Assembly: GCA_003427395.1 (NCBI GenBank)
Contig: BFEA01000244.1
Span: 2,082,187 to 2,146,186 of the forward strand
Source: Chara braunii
Lineage: Eukaryota; Streptophyta; Charophyceae; Charales; Characeae
Direction of reading: 5' to 3'
DNA: 64,000 nucleotides
Shown: positions 32,816-43,257 of the stretch, piece after piece
Position numbering within the stretch: the stretch's first letter is position 1
Layout of the letters: each line of letters opens with the position of its first letter
The notes under the pieces: model-generated
Told to the model about the DNA's origin: nothing
Databases searched by the model: none
What the model saw: the letters and a program-made list of their open reading frames with translations, nothing else
Position numbers and translations under genes: made by a program

Positions 32816-33235
32816 ATGAGGACTAAAGAGACTTCAGCAGAAGAAATCAGACAGAGAAGGTCGAAATTTGGTAGAGGTTCAGGCTCAAACCAAGAGAAGG
32901 TTGAGTGTCTCCTGAGATCACTGAATACTCTAAGTAAGATAGAAGTGTTCCCATATGAGGTTGTCAAGTATGAAATGGTTGAGAGTGGATGGGAACAGAA
33001 ACGACTTTATGTTTTGACATTTTACTTCATCGATCTGGACATATATGATGTGAGGATATATGCCCCTAAAGAGAGGAGTGTTGAGGCTGCGTATAGGAGA
33101 TGTTGGAGATTCGCTGAAGAGGTTGTGTTGAAAGAAAAAAAAAGACTTGAGAGGGAGAGTAAGAGCTTCATTGGATCTACCCGGTTTGATGTCTTTGAAG
33201 GATTCTCAACTCCTCCTTTACCTAATATGTTGTAA
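32816..33235 (+). CDS. Giant element array domain 2 (intact, unknown function)
   Basis: A 139-codon frame from ATG 32816, the best-preserved member of the array. It is basic at the N-terminus (IRQRRSKFGRGSG), with helix EKVECLLRSLNTLSK, then strands VFPYEVVKYEMVE, KRLYVLTFYFIDLD and YDVRIYA, then the long helix VEAAYRRCWRFAEEVVLKEK and a tail GFSTPPLPNML. The helix-strand-strand-strand-helix order with an Ala-rich last helix resembles a double-stranded-RNA-binding domain (inference). It is followed by a diverged copy at 33298. Not recognised as any described retroelement protein. Confidence 0.65.
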   Translation: MRTKETSAEEIRQRRSKFGRGSGSNQEKVECLLRSLNTLSKIEVFPYEVVKYEMVESGWEQKRLYVLTFYFIDLDIYDVRIYAPKERSVEAAYRRCWRFAEEVVLKEKKRLERESKSFIGSTRFDVFEGFSTPPLPNML

Positions 33236-33297
33236 AGAAACAACTGGTCCACTGTGATTGAGTTTGCATTTAAAGTGAGAAGGGACCAAGGGTACAA

Positions 33298-33723
33298 ATG
33301 AGCCGCTCATACGTATCTTCAAAAGTGAAAACTTGGATTAGGTTGGGAAGTGGATATAGGAAGCTGAGTAAGGAAGATTCTGATAAACTGCTTAATTTCA
33401 TAGCAAGGAGAGCGTTGATTCCCTATGAAATCGTGAGGTATGAGGCGCTAAAGAATTTGGGATGAGAACTTAATGGTATGTATGTTCTTACCTGTTATTT
33501 TATTGACCTTGATAAGTTTGATATTGGGATCTACGTGACGCAACATAGGTTTAAGGAAAGTGAAAGTAGTCGATGTTAGCAACGAGCATAAGATATAGTG
33601 CATGATGAAAAGAGAAGTCTTGAACGAGTAGGGGAAAATTTCTCTTGGAGTACTTATGCCAGACCTTTCATTGGAATACCGTCTCCTTCTGTAGAAGGGT
33701 TTACCTTTCCGAGGGACAATTGA
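33298..33723 (+). pseudogene. Giant element array domain 3 (stops)
   Basis: ATG 33298 opens a frame co-linear with domain 2: KLLNFIARRALIPYEIVRYE, then MYVLTCYFIDLDKFDIGIYV, then HDEKRSLERVG and a PIPSPSV-type tail. It has three stops (33463, 33577, 33589). Conservation of the strands despite the stops shows true paralogy with domain 2. Confidence 0.65.
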
Positions 33724-33743
33724 TCAGCCATGATAGATTTTGT

Positions 33744-34034
33744 ATGGAAGGTGAAGAGGGCTCAAGAAGAATACTCTCGGTAGCAAGGATAACTACTGTG
33801 AGAGGTAAACTTTACGAAGTGATGGGGTATGATAATCCCTTTGTGATTCTGAGGCATGAGACTTGTGAGATATGACATATAACGTTTCACATTTCTGTGG
33901 TCAAATTTCTGAACTTTCGCAGTCTGGACGTGAGGGTTTACGCCTCAGCCTGTCTAGAGGAGGAAGTTGACTACTTGGAGTGTCTAAAGAGAGCGTATAT
34001 CAGTCTCGAACAAGAGAGTGGCTTGAAAATTTAA
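33744..34034 (+). pseudogene. Giant element array domain 4 (stop)
   Basis: The frame from ATG 33744 reads MEGEEGSRRILSVARITTVR, NPFVILRHE, a TGA at 33873-33875, then FLNFRSLDVRVYASACLEEE and a helix YLECLKRAYISLEQE. It aligns with the LD.YDVRIYA strand and last helix of domain 2 but is more diverged. Confidence 0.5.
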
Positions 34035-34255
34035 AAAGAAAAGTGACATGGGGCGTGAGAGTAAGCCAGGTTGAGAAACTCCCTAGGTTCTCAATTGCTG
34101 ATGGATTTGAGGACAAGAGAGATTGGACGCCTCTGCTGGAGACTATTGCTGAGGTTGATAGAGCAAGAGAGAAAGACTCTATCGTGATGATAAAATCCCT
34201 GCTTTTGAGTACCTTTGAGCACAAATTCGGGATCCCTGATTATGTCCATCCTTAG
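33980..34255 (+). CDS. Giant element array, ORF of 91 codons
   Basis: Overlaps the end of domain 4 in another frame. It encodes RTREWLENLKRKVTWGVRVS, LPRFSIADGFEDK and a helix DWTPLLETIAEVDRAREKDS. It could be the C-terminal extension of domain 4 after a frameshift, or a separate diverged unit. Function unknown. Confidence 0.4.
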   Translation: MSKESVYQSRTREWLENLKRKVTWGVRVSQVEKLPRFSIADGFEDKRDWTPLLETIAEVDRAREKDSIVMIKSLLLSTFEHKFGIPDYVHP

Positions 34256-34296
34256 ATCTATCTTTCAGATGTCGTCTATGATGGTTAACAACGTCC

Positions 34297-34850
34297 AGCT
34301 TGGTTGAACTAACGTTTGGGATTGTGCTGGAAGGGGGATTAATTAAGATAGAAGGGACTGTTCGTATCTCTGACAGAAACCTCTCTACCTTAGATGAGTT
34401 TGAGTTCTTGCAGCCTTTCTTTCATCAAATGAGAGATTCTGCCCTGAGAGCCGTCACTGACTAGACTGAGATCAACTATTTATTAAAGGTGGTGAAAGTG
34501 GGAACTGTTGAGATAATATCATACCACTCTCCTCTAGAGAACGAGTCTCTCTTGCCAGAAGAATCAGCAATGGTTTGTAAGTAATGCAATTTGACTATGA
34601 GATCATAGACTTGACACGATACTTTATGATTCGGGGTACTATAAAAGAGTATAATAGAAAATTGAGTATGGATGATGAAAGAGAGTTGATTGAAGACTAT
34701 ATTGGAAGACTGAGAAGGATTGCATTGCCCCTGATCACCACCCAGTCTATTATTGCCTACACTCTCTGTGTACAAAATTCTCAAGGGGTAGAGAAAACGA
34801 GGGAAGGGAGAAACGAATCTGTGTCTCTGGCAAGAAGAGTAAGAGACTGA
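34297..34850 (+). pseudogene. Giant element array, two most diverged units before gag
   Basis: The first unit (34297-34464) reads LVELTFGIVLEGGLIKIEGT and a helix EFEFLQPFFHQMRDSALRAV. The second (34584-34850, open for 88 codons) reads FDYEIIDLTRYFMIRGTIKE and a helix ELIEDYIGRLRRIALPLI. They match each other in strand/helix order (IxGTh strand, acidic loop, amphipathic helix) and loosely match domains 1-4. The second ends about 60 bases before gag. Confidence 0.45.
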
Positions 34851-34911
34851 AAAATAAGAAAAGGGAGGACAAAAGTGACAGAGAGAGAGAAGAAAGTATC
34901 AAGGAGAGTCT

Positions 34912-36225
34912 ATGGTTAAAATGGCAAGACGAGGGAGACCGAGTTCTTCTGCAGGGACCAATGAGGAGGCTCTGGTAGGTGTTATACGGGAATTGGTAGA
35001 GAGAGTTCATAGTATAAAAGGAATATCATATATCGCAAGAGCAAAGAGGCCAGATAAGAGGATTCCATGTTTCAGAGGGCCTCAAGTAAATGATTTTTTG
35101 GATGAGTATGAATTATTTGGGTTCAGTTATGGCTGGACAGACAAGCAACAACTTAAGCACCTTCTATCTTATTGTGACATTGACTCGAGGTTCGTTATTC
35201 AAGAGTTGATGGGAGGGGCTACTACATGGGAAGAGGTCAAAGAAAGAATGAAAAGAGAATTTGAGAAAGACTTTGTTCCAACTACTACCAAGGATCTCCT
35301 CAACATCAGAAGAGCTAAGTATGACACTTTCAATGTTTTCCTCCAGACTTTTATCAGAACGGTCAAAAGAGTTCCATACTTGGATGAGGCTCAAAGATGT
35401 CATATTTTCCTGACTAATTTTACGGATAATGAAAGGCAGACTGTTCTTAATCAAGCTCAACACTATCCTCTTAGATGGGATGAAATGGTTGCAATTGTCA
35501 GAACTCTACCTATGGTCTCTCACAAGAAGTGATCGCTGAATCAGATCAGTACATTGGTCAAAGACTGGGAAACTGAGAATAGTATGAATAGAGGGAACAA
35601 TCTGAGTGCTGAAAACATTATTCAACGGGTTATGGTCAATTATATGTCTGTCAATCATGCTATAGACGAGAAAGGGAAGAAAAAGGCAGAAAGTGATGAT
35701 GAGGATGATGATGATGATGATGATGAAAACTATGGTAAAAGAGGGGATTCCTCTAGATCTAGAAAGAATGAAGAGAATGGTGGAAAAGGGAACAGAGAGA
35801 GAAGGAAGTACGACGAGTGATCAAGAAAGAATTTTGTATGCTATTATTGTGGTAAAAGGGGTCACACTACCACTTATTGTAAGCCACTGGAAGAAGATGT
35901 GAAGAGTGGGGTGACAAAGAAGGATGCAATGGGTCATGTCTGTGACAATTCATGGAACAAATTGGATCCTAAACATCCTGGAGGTATGCGGCTTCTTGTC
36001 ATGAAGCATGATGAAAAAAAAAAAAAAAAAAAAAAAAAAAGGTTAATGTGAATGTTCACACTTTCATGGGCGAACTGTCTAAGAGACTCATACAAGAACA
36101 TGATGATTCATTTGCCATGATTGAGTTGCCTCTACAATCCCTCATTTTAGTGGAGGATATGACTGATGAGATCACTCAAAGCGAGCTTCCGTTAGAAGAG
36201 AATTCTGCTCCTCAGATTTCCTCCT
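34912..36225 (+). pseudogene. Gag and zinc knuckle of the giant element
   Basis: The frame starts at 34912. It encodes a capsid-like helical domain with RIPCFRGPQVNDFLDEYELF, LKHLLSYCDIDSRFVIQELM, TWEEVKERMKREFEKD and AQRCHIFLTNFTDNERQTVL. The same frame continues past TGA 35530-35532 and an Asp-rich run to TGA 35818-35820. It then reaches FVCYYCGKRGHTTTYCK, an intact CCHC knuckle (35839-35880). A run of 27 A at 36014-36040 then changes the frame by one base. Gag would package the RNA. The stops make this copy defective. The capsid style resembles Ty3 Gags of fungi more than typical plant ones (impression only). Confidence 0.8.
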
Positions 36226-36536
36226 AGTTAGCAGCATTTTCTCCTAGGAAGCCTGCTTGTTCGGCCAGCTTGATTTCATTTGAAGGTGATTTACCACCAG
36301 AACTCGTTATTGAACCGAACACAATGATTGGGGAAGTGAGAAATATTCATGCACATTTAACACCTCAAATGATAGAGAAAAAGAAAAGAAGAAAGACCGA
36401 GGAGACTCTGATTGAAATCCTTGATGATCAAGAACCAGAACCTTTGCCCAAGAGAAGTGAGTAAGGGAAGAAGAGAAAATTTCTTCTCAAGAGTGAACTA
36501 GAGGATGAAACTGTAATTACGGATGTAATTACTAAG

Positions 36537-37193
36537 ATGTTGGAAGAAACAGAGGTGACTTTGTCTTTCAAGGAGGCAATGACACTAACACCTAAGTTGA
36601 GAGAGGAACTGAAGAAACTAATTGAGAAAAAAAAAATGGAAGTTAATTACCTGGGATCAGTCTTTCCTAGTCAGGTTAACAGGACCTTGCCCAGATGTAC
36701 GATGAGATTCGCAACCATGGGCTGTGGCTATTTAACGATCTACATTAATCAGGTGAAAATCCAGGGCTTAGTAGATTCTGGGGCGGAAATGATACTTGTC
36801 TCCCAGAAGGCAATGGAGGCCTGTGACCTGACTATTGATAGGCCCGCGAGGCAAACACTAAGCAATATTGTTGGAGAGCTCTTCGTGGCGAGATTTATTG
36901 ACAATTTGCCTATCAGAGTTGGGATGATGACAGCCGAGCTATTGGGATTCGTGATACCAGACTTGAACCAGGACTGTATTCTGGGTACTCCGTTCTTACA
37001 CAGGATGAAGGCTGTCCAGTTCTTCAGTCATGAAGGGTCGTCCTGGATCAGTCTGCAAGACCCAGAGACTGCACAAGAACAAACATTTATGGTCTGTACG
37101 GCTTATCATCACAAACACAAGATATCAGTCAACTCCATTAGAAGGGAAGAGTCTACTGAGAGGATAAGAAAAATAAAAGGAAAAGACAAATAA
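36537..37193 (+). CDS. Retropepsin (aspartic protease) of the giant element
   Basis: An open frame of 218 codons. An acidic/basic N-terminal part leads to GYLTIYINQVKIQGLVDSGAE, where DSGA is the catalytic loop, and the second hallmark is DLNQDCILGTPFLHRM. It would process the Gag-Pol polyprotein as a dimer. Length and motif spacing suit Ty3-type proteases. It is intact over its length but out of frame with the broken Gag upstream and separated by stops from RT. Confidence 0.85.
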   Translation: MLEETEVTLSFKEAMTLTPKLREELKKLIEKKKMEVNYLGSVFPSQVNRTLPRCTMRFATMGCGYLTIYINQVKIQGLVDSGAEMILVSQKAMEACDLTIDRPARQTLSNIVGELFVARFIDNLPIRVGMMTAELLGFVIPDLNQDCILGTPFLHRMKAVQFFSHEGSSWISLQDPETAQEQTFMVCTAYHHKHKISVNSIRREESTERIRKIKGKDK

Positions 37194-37405
37194 AAATTTA
37201 AGGAGGAAGTTTCAGTTGATATTAATCAGATTTCAAAAATGATGAAAGCCCTTAGCAAACTGAAAGACGAAGATGGGCAGATTGAGGTATTTAAGAAGGT
37301 CGTCGAGACTGCCAAGGGTGGAAAAATTGAATTAAAGTTTGCATCAACCCATCTTTTTTTAGGAAAATAACCACTGGGTCAACAAGAAAATACAAGCCCA
37401 AAGGG

Positions 37406-38554
37406 TTGAAGAACAACCTGGTGGCAAACCTAATAAAGAAGGATTATGACGACGCACTGGAAAAAGAAAGGAGAATTATTAAAGCATTAAGGGAATCTAC
37501 AAAATTTAGGAATAGAGTCGCCAGGGAAAGGTTTGACACGATGAAGATAGACTCTGATCAATTTATTCTGCCTAAAGAGAAGGAATATATCTTCAAAATG
37601 TGTCAAAAGTTCTCTGGTGCATTCTCTTTTAATGATGAAGAAAGAGGGCGGTTGGATGTGGATATGATTAAGATGGCAAAAATTTGGACAGTTGATCACA
37701 TCCCTTGGAATGACAGGCCAACCAAGTATGCCCTGAAAGAAGAGGCGGAAGTGGTGAAGTATCTCGATAAGAAAATTGCATTTAATGTTGTTGAACCTGC
37801 TGATGGACCGTATGCTAACCACTGATTTTGCTTTTGGAAACCAGGGGGTGGACTGAGATGGATACAAAATCTCTAGAAGCTCAACTAAGTAACGGTACGT
37901 GATGCAGATAGCCTCCCTAATGCTGATCTCCTTTCTGAATCCTTTGCTGGTCGATGCATTTATTCTTTAATTGAATTATACTCTAGCTATGATCAGTTTC
38001 TCATTGATCCCACTAGCCGGCAGATGACTGTCATGCATACGCCGAGGGGCCTCATTCAGATGTGCGTCGTGCCTCAAGGTTGGATTAATGGTGCGGCAGT
38101 GGTTCAAAGGGATATGATCAAAGTCATGCAGGACATCTCGCCTGAGATAACCAGTCCTTATATTGATGATAATCCTGTGAAGGGACCTATGGTAAGAGAT
38201 GAGACTTTGGTTAAGGATGGTGTCAGAAGGTTTATCTGGGAGCATGCTGAAGGTGTAAAGCTGGTCCTAGAGAGACTTCAATAGTATAATCTGACTGCCA
38301 GTGGACCAAAATCACTTCTCTTCCAAGTAGAGGTCATCATTTTGGGCTTTAGATGTTTCTCCAAGTGTAGGAGCCCTGACCCCAAGAAGATAGACAAAAT
38401 TTTAAACTGGCCTCTGCCTCTCAAGCGAGTGACAAATGTCAAAAGCTTTTTGGGTGTCTGTGGGTTCTGGAGGATTTTCATACCTCATTTTGATGCCCTT
38501 GCAGAACCTCTGAGGGAAATAGTGAGACAAGGGGCTGACTTATCTTGGACTTAG
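37406..38554 (+). pseudogene. Reverse transcriptase of the giant element
   Basis: The N-terminal frame 37406-37825 includes IPWNDRPTKYALKEEAEVVK and FNVVEPADGPYANH before a stop. The fingers/palm continue through VTVRDADSLPNADLLSESFA, YSLIELYSSYDQFLIDPTSR (motif A) and MCVVPQGWINGAAVVQRDM (motif B). Motif C is SPYIDDNPVKGP, with both aspartates present. The thumb/connection has KILNWPLPLKRVTNVKSFLG. The YIDD-NPVKGP form differs from the YLDDILIFS of the other three Ty3 elements here and recalls certain fungal Ty3 lineages (from memory). Stops at about 37824, 38281 and 38553. Confidence 0.85.
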
Positions 38555-39353
38555 AAAAGACAAACTGATGCAGAAACTCTGCAGGAAAAGTTAACAGATA
38601 GTGGTGTAGTGTTGGGAGTGCCCTACTATGATGATGAAGGGAGTAGACCCTTTATCATTGAGCCAGATGGAGGACCAGTTGCTCTGGGTGTGTGTACTCA
38701 TATAGAAAGATGAGAATGGTAGAGAAAAATCTCTAAGGTTTAAAAGCAGGACTCTCAACTCCACAGAAAGAGGCTACACCCAGTTTAGGAAATAGTTACT
38801 GGTCATTATCCACTGTCTCAGGTAATTCAGGCACTATGTCCTTGGAAGGAGATTCATTCTGAGAACTGATGCATCAGCTGTGATTGGTGCAATTAAGAAA
38901 CACCAACAAGTGGATCCAACAGTAAGCAGGTGGATAGCCTTCATTTCGGCTTTTGATTTTGTCTTGGAAAAGATTCCAACTGAGAATAACAGGGCAGATG
39001 ACCTAAGCCGAATCGAATGGAGGAAAGATGAAGAAGAAGAAGATATTGAAGGAACTATTGAAGAATCTTCTTATGTTGATAATGTTCTGGATGAGAAAGA
39101 TGATGAAGATTATGAAGTACCAAACTCCTATAAGTGGAGTTTATGGCCTGAAGAAAGAGGCTGTTGGGGAGAAATTCTTGATGCCTATGTCTATGAATCA
39201 ATTCTCGAAAAGGAAGAAGAGGCAGAACAAAATGACAGGCATGCAAAGATCAATGCTGCAGCTATAGCAGCCCATGAGATTGGGAAAACTTCAGGTTCAA
39301 AGAATGAAGAAGAAGGTGAGAAAAAAGAGGAAGAAATATCATTTATCTTTTAA
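38555..39353 (+). pseudogene. RNase H and acidic linker of the giant element
   Basis: Broken frames give SRPFIIEPDGGPVALGV, then FILRTDASAVIGAIKKHQQ and FDFVLEKIPTENNRADDLSR, the C-terminal RNase H and RAD.LSR signature. A very acidic segment follows (WRKDEEEEDIEG, DEKDDEDYEV, EKEEEAEQND), open to 39353 and unusual in length for this position. Confidence 0.75.
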
Positions 39354-39454
39354 GAATACGATGAAATTTACCAAGAGATTGAGAAAAAAATAGAGAAAGA
39401 ACAGTTGAAGGAATATTATTGTAAGAATTTAAGGAAAAAAATCAGACTAAGCGA

Positions 39455-40336
39455 GTGGTCTGTGGGAAAGAAAGACAACTGAAAATAATTGCTGCTCTAC
39501 ACGAGGGGGTTGTCGATGGTCATAAAGTTGTTGAAGCAACTTACTGTAAGATAGTAAAGCTTTACTTCTGGCCTGGCATGAGAGACATGATTTACATGTT
39601 CTGTAAATCATGTGTGTTATGTCAGAAAAGATCTACCACGGGGATGATTGAGCCATTATTCCCTACTATCTTGGTAAAACCAGGCAACAAAGTTCATTTG
39701 GATCTTATCACCATGTCATTAGGCAAGGGAGGGATAAGGTACATATTGAACATGGGAGATAATTTTTCTCGCTATGTTGAGGCAAAGGCTTTGAGGAGGA
39801 AGACAGTCGAGCAAGTGGCTTATTGGATAGAGGAAGTCTATCTCAAGTACCCCTTCATCAGAAGATTTGTCTCAGACAGAGGGTCTGAATTCAGGAATGA
39901 GATTGTAAGAAGAACCACTCTCAGATTGGGCGTCAGAATCCAGTACGTAACAACTTATCACCCTCAAGCAAACACGCCGGTTGAGAGAGGTCACAAAACT
40001 TTAAAAGATTCATTGGCTAAATGGTGTGAAGGAAACCTCAGTTAATGGTCAAATGTATTGAGAGCTGCAGTTTACGCTGACAATATTACTGTGAAGAGAA
40101 CCACTAATTATGCTCCATTCACTCTGTGGTATGACCGATATGCTACTCTTACAGGTGAGGCAGAAGGCAAAGTCTATGAGATATCAGAGATGGATGGCTC
40201 AAGAGTTCATGACATGGTATCAGGGTCGAGACTTCGTAAGTTTATCTTCAGAGACCCTGACCTGGTCCTCACAATGACCTCAAAGCAAGGAAATATGAGA
40301 CAGCCATCCAGTAAGAGAGTTGTTTTGGAGAACTGA
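39455..40336 (+). pseudogene. Integrase of the giant element (catalytic core intact)
   Basis: The frame encodes the zinc module HEGVVDGHKVVEATYCKIVK followed by MFCKSCVLCQKR. The catalytic core is VHLDLITMSLGKGG (first Asp), RRFVSDRGSEFRNE (second Asp) and YHPQANTPVERGHKTL (Glu). The second Asp and the Glu are separated by 35 residues, the DD35E rule. One TAA at 40043-40045 interrupts the frame. The same frame resumes with VLRAAVYADNITVKRTTNY and ends at 40336. It would insert the element DNA with a 4-bp stagger, as the flanks suggest. Confidence 0.88.
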
Positions 40337-42419
40337 GAAAGTACAACTGAGACAGAAAGGCACAACAAAGACGAGAATTTTTGTTTAGCAGACTTTGACT
40401 ACTATTGCATGTCAGTTTAGTATGTCAATTTTCGACTCGTCAGATTTTATCAAAAAACTCGAGAGAGACTTCACATGATTTTATTTGTTCTTGCATGTGA
40501 GCTTACGCTATTATTTTCTGTAAGAGACGGGACTAATGTGACTAAAGTGTCAAGAAAGATAAACCACGGTGGGTCCATGAGTATCAGATTCCTAAGTGGG
40601 AAGCAACTGTGAGGTGCAGTTGTTGAGATATCATGTTCAGAAAATTCATGACTGTGGTATACCTGAGAGCAACCAACATCAACCTCATGATGAGGAGAGT
40701 TTGACGGGCATAAAGAAGTTCAACTTTAACTGACTAAAGAGTTGTCAGTAGAGGGACTTCGTGTCTTCTGACAGAGTTGCCTGTCCGAGAGAATTATCAG
40801 GGAGATAGACATAAAAAAAGTTTAACTTTGCTTGATCAAGAGAGTTGTTAGCTTGGGGACTTCGTGTTTCTTGCCTAAGATGCCTATTTTCAGTCTCAGA
40901 TGAGGGAAGGGACCTCTCTGGGATCATCACTTTGTACTTCCTGAGGCTGAAGGGAGGTTTGTAGGAAGTGCATTGTCGGCTGTCGTTTGTTGTTGTTTAA
41001 GTACCTCTTGAGACTGAAGAGACGTCTCTTGAAAATTGTTTGTTCTGTTATTTGGGGCATGAACTGTCTGACTGTGGGTATGAGGTGTCTGCTTGGTTGT
41101 CTGTGTCTAAGATTTTCTTCTCTAACCTAAAGATGCATTGATTGTCGGGGCTAGCCAGAGCCTTACCGCAGTAGGTTGCAATCTGGTGGGGTCAGCAGGT
41201 CTCCGACTCGAGTGTCGAATTCCGTAGTTGACTGAGGCTAAGACTCCGGGAGTCTGGCCTGTGAGGTCAAAAGGGGTTAGCTGGAACCCTACCGCAGTTA
41301 AAGGATGCAATCGAGTGAGGTTCACCAGAGCCTGGAACTGTGGTTAGACCGGGTCCCACGTTCAAAAATCAAGGTAGGGCAGCCAGCGCCCTAGGCCAAA
41401 AACTGGTGGGTGAGCCGGTCCTCGACCACAGTGGTTAAATCCGGGAACGGGACAGTCTGACTGATGGGAGGTCTACTGTCATAGGGTGACCAGACCCGCT
41501 ATAGTCTGGTTGTCCTGGCGAGAGTGTCAAATGGCTACCATACTCGAGTAGTGGGTATGCTGGTCCTGACCAGGAGGCAGGTCAAAGGGGCTGTCAAGAC
41601 AAATGGTCTGACTGGTCCTGGCCTGAGGCGGGCCGAATAGGGTATGTCAGACTGACGGGAGGTCTGTCATTCCTGGCCAGTGGTGGGCCGAAACCAAGGC
41701 AATCAATAACTCTTGGGTGTGAAGAAACTATCTTGTTGTGTCAATTAAGTTATTATTCTATCATTTTATCATTTTATTATTTTATTATTTTATTATTTTA
41801 TTTTGGGTTTTATTTTGTTTACTTGTTGTTTGGCTGTTAATTGTCGTGGAGCTTGTTTGCAGGGGACAGTATGTTCTCTGTGGAACTCGCTGTTTTGCAG
41901 GTATATAAAAATTTACTTGAAGTTCCCAGACCTGAGAAAAGAAAAAGGGTTTGGTATTCCCTTCCCTTTTTATCTGAGAAGTTGAGGAGACACCTCACTC
42001 AGATGGGAGAGAGAGAGAACAGGGTTGGTATCCCCTGAGCTGCTTGAAAAGTTGAGAAGATGTCTTACTCAGGCTAGAAAACAGGAAAAAGGTTTGGTAT
42101 GCCCTATCCTCGATATGGCAGACAAAATGAGTGTCTCAAGCATTGGTATCAGACTGATAATATTCTCGATCTTGCAGCCGAGATGAAGGTTGAGGTAACT
42201 CTTCAGCTATAAAAATTCAGGCAGTAAACAGTTTTCAGAATGACAAGAGGTTAAGGCCAGCAGCAAACGGGAGAGTGAAAATATAATCCTCCTTAAATTT
42301 ATTTGGTGGCCAACAAGCGGCCTGGTTCACGAGGAACCTGCATCCCCGGCCTTAAAGTATTCAAACTCTTAAGCCAGGATCTTATGAAATGTAACATGAA
42401 ACTGGTGAGAGAAAAGGAT
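40337..42419. other. Long 3' non-coding region of the giant element
   Basis: About 2 kb without convincing plus-strand coding. At 41130-41700 there are imperfect repeats of gene-desert type (GGCCAGTGGTGGGCCGAA, GTCTGACTG.TGGGAGGTCT, CCTACCGCAGT). An ATTTT microsatellite lies at about 41757-41805. Confidence 0.5.
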
Positions 42420-43004
42420 TCAGAAGCTTGAGAGAAAATCGCGCTTGTACAAGATATAGAAAACGACCATGAATTCGATCTGAAGTAAAGAAAGAAGGAA
42501 GAAGATGCAGAGAAGGGTACAATTATTGAGGTGAGTTGTAGAAGAAACTATGCAAGGGACAGAAGGAGGGACAATCACTAGGGCCCTACTTGCCGTGGGA
42601 GAGATAGGAGCCCTAGGAATATACGGAGGGGAATAAGTGTTAGGTGCGCCATAGCCTCTTGGCTCATCCTCCTCCTCTGAACTGTTCGGGGATGGAGTTC
42701 TTCCGTACCACGCAGCAAGCGAGTGGCGAAGATAGGGCCTTGAGTGTGCGCTATAGCCTCTTGGCTCATCCTCCTCCTCCGAACTGTATTCACGCCGTGC
42801 GCGAGCCGGCGGCTCTTTGCGCGCCTTCCTTCCTCTACCACCTCTTCCTCTTCCCTGTCCACGTCGTGCTTCAAGCATGGTGAAAGAAATATCAAAAGGG
42901 GGGAAATGACGTGGGTTGATAAGAATCGATACTGGGGTAGAGTTGCAAGGGAAAGTGAAATGTAGTACTGGAAAAGAAAAAGGAAACAACTGTGGATTAT
43001 GCAT
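42420..43004 (-). CDS. Antisense ORF before the 3' LTR of the giant element
   Basis: A minus-strand frame of 194 codons, opposite to gag-pol. A plausible internal start is ATG at about 42880 (MLEARRGQGRGRGGRGRKAR), followed by a basic RGRGGRGR stretch, two copies of SSEEEDEPRGY and a hydrophobic C-terminus (LLCIFFLLSLLQ) that could be a membrane segment. Antisense ORFs at this position are known from some plant Tat/Ogre-type elements; no homology is claimed. A competing frame (42578-43189) overlaps it, so coding is not certain. Confidence 0.4.
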   Translation of the reverse strand: MHNPQLFPFSFPVLHFTFPCNSTPVSILINPRHFPPFDISFTMLEARRGQGRGRGGRGRKARKEPPARARREYSSEEEDEPRGYSAHSRPYLRHSLAAWYGRTPSPNSSEEEDEPRGYGAPNTYSPPYIPRAPISPTASRALVIVPPSVPCIVSSTTHLNNCTLLCIFFLLSLLQIEFMVVFYILYKRDFLSSF

Positions 43005-43221
43005 AGAATGAACACTGCGAGAGTAAGAGGGAGGTAGAGGAGAAACGAGTGATTGATCGCCCAGACCTGTTGCTTAGTGGAGGAAAAGGAAGAGTGCGCT
43101 ACAGAAGAGAAGAACGTTAACGCAGGTCTGTTATGAGAGAACTTCGCTATGATGCTCGCTGAAAGTGAATGAGAAGTGTCGACGATCACCTTTGGTTTAT
43201 ACTAGCGCGCTGCTTCATTTT

Positions 43222-43257
43222 AGCCCAGCAGGGACATTGGGCGGGGGTTTGGTATTA
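43222..43257 (+). promoter_or_regulatory. Candidate polypurine tract before the 3' LTR
   Basis: AGCAGGGACATTGGGCGGGG followed by TTTGGTATTA lies directly upstream of the 3' LTR start at 43258. It is G-rich but not a clean polypurine run, so only the position supports it. Confidence 0.35.
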
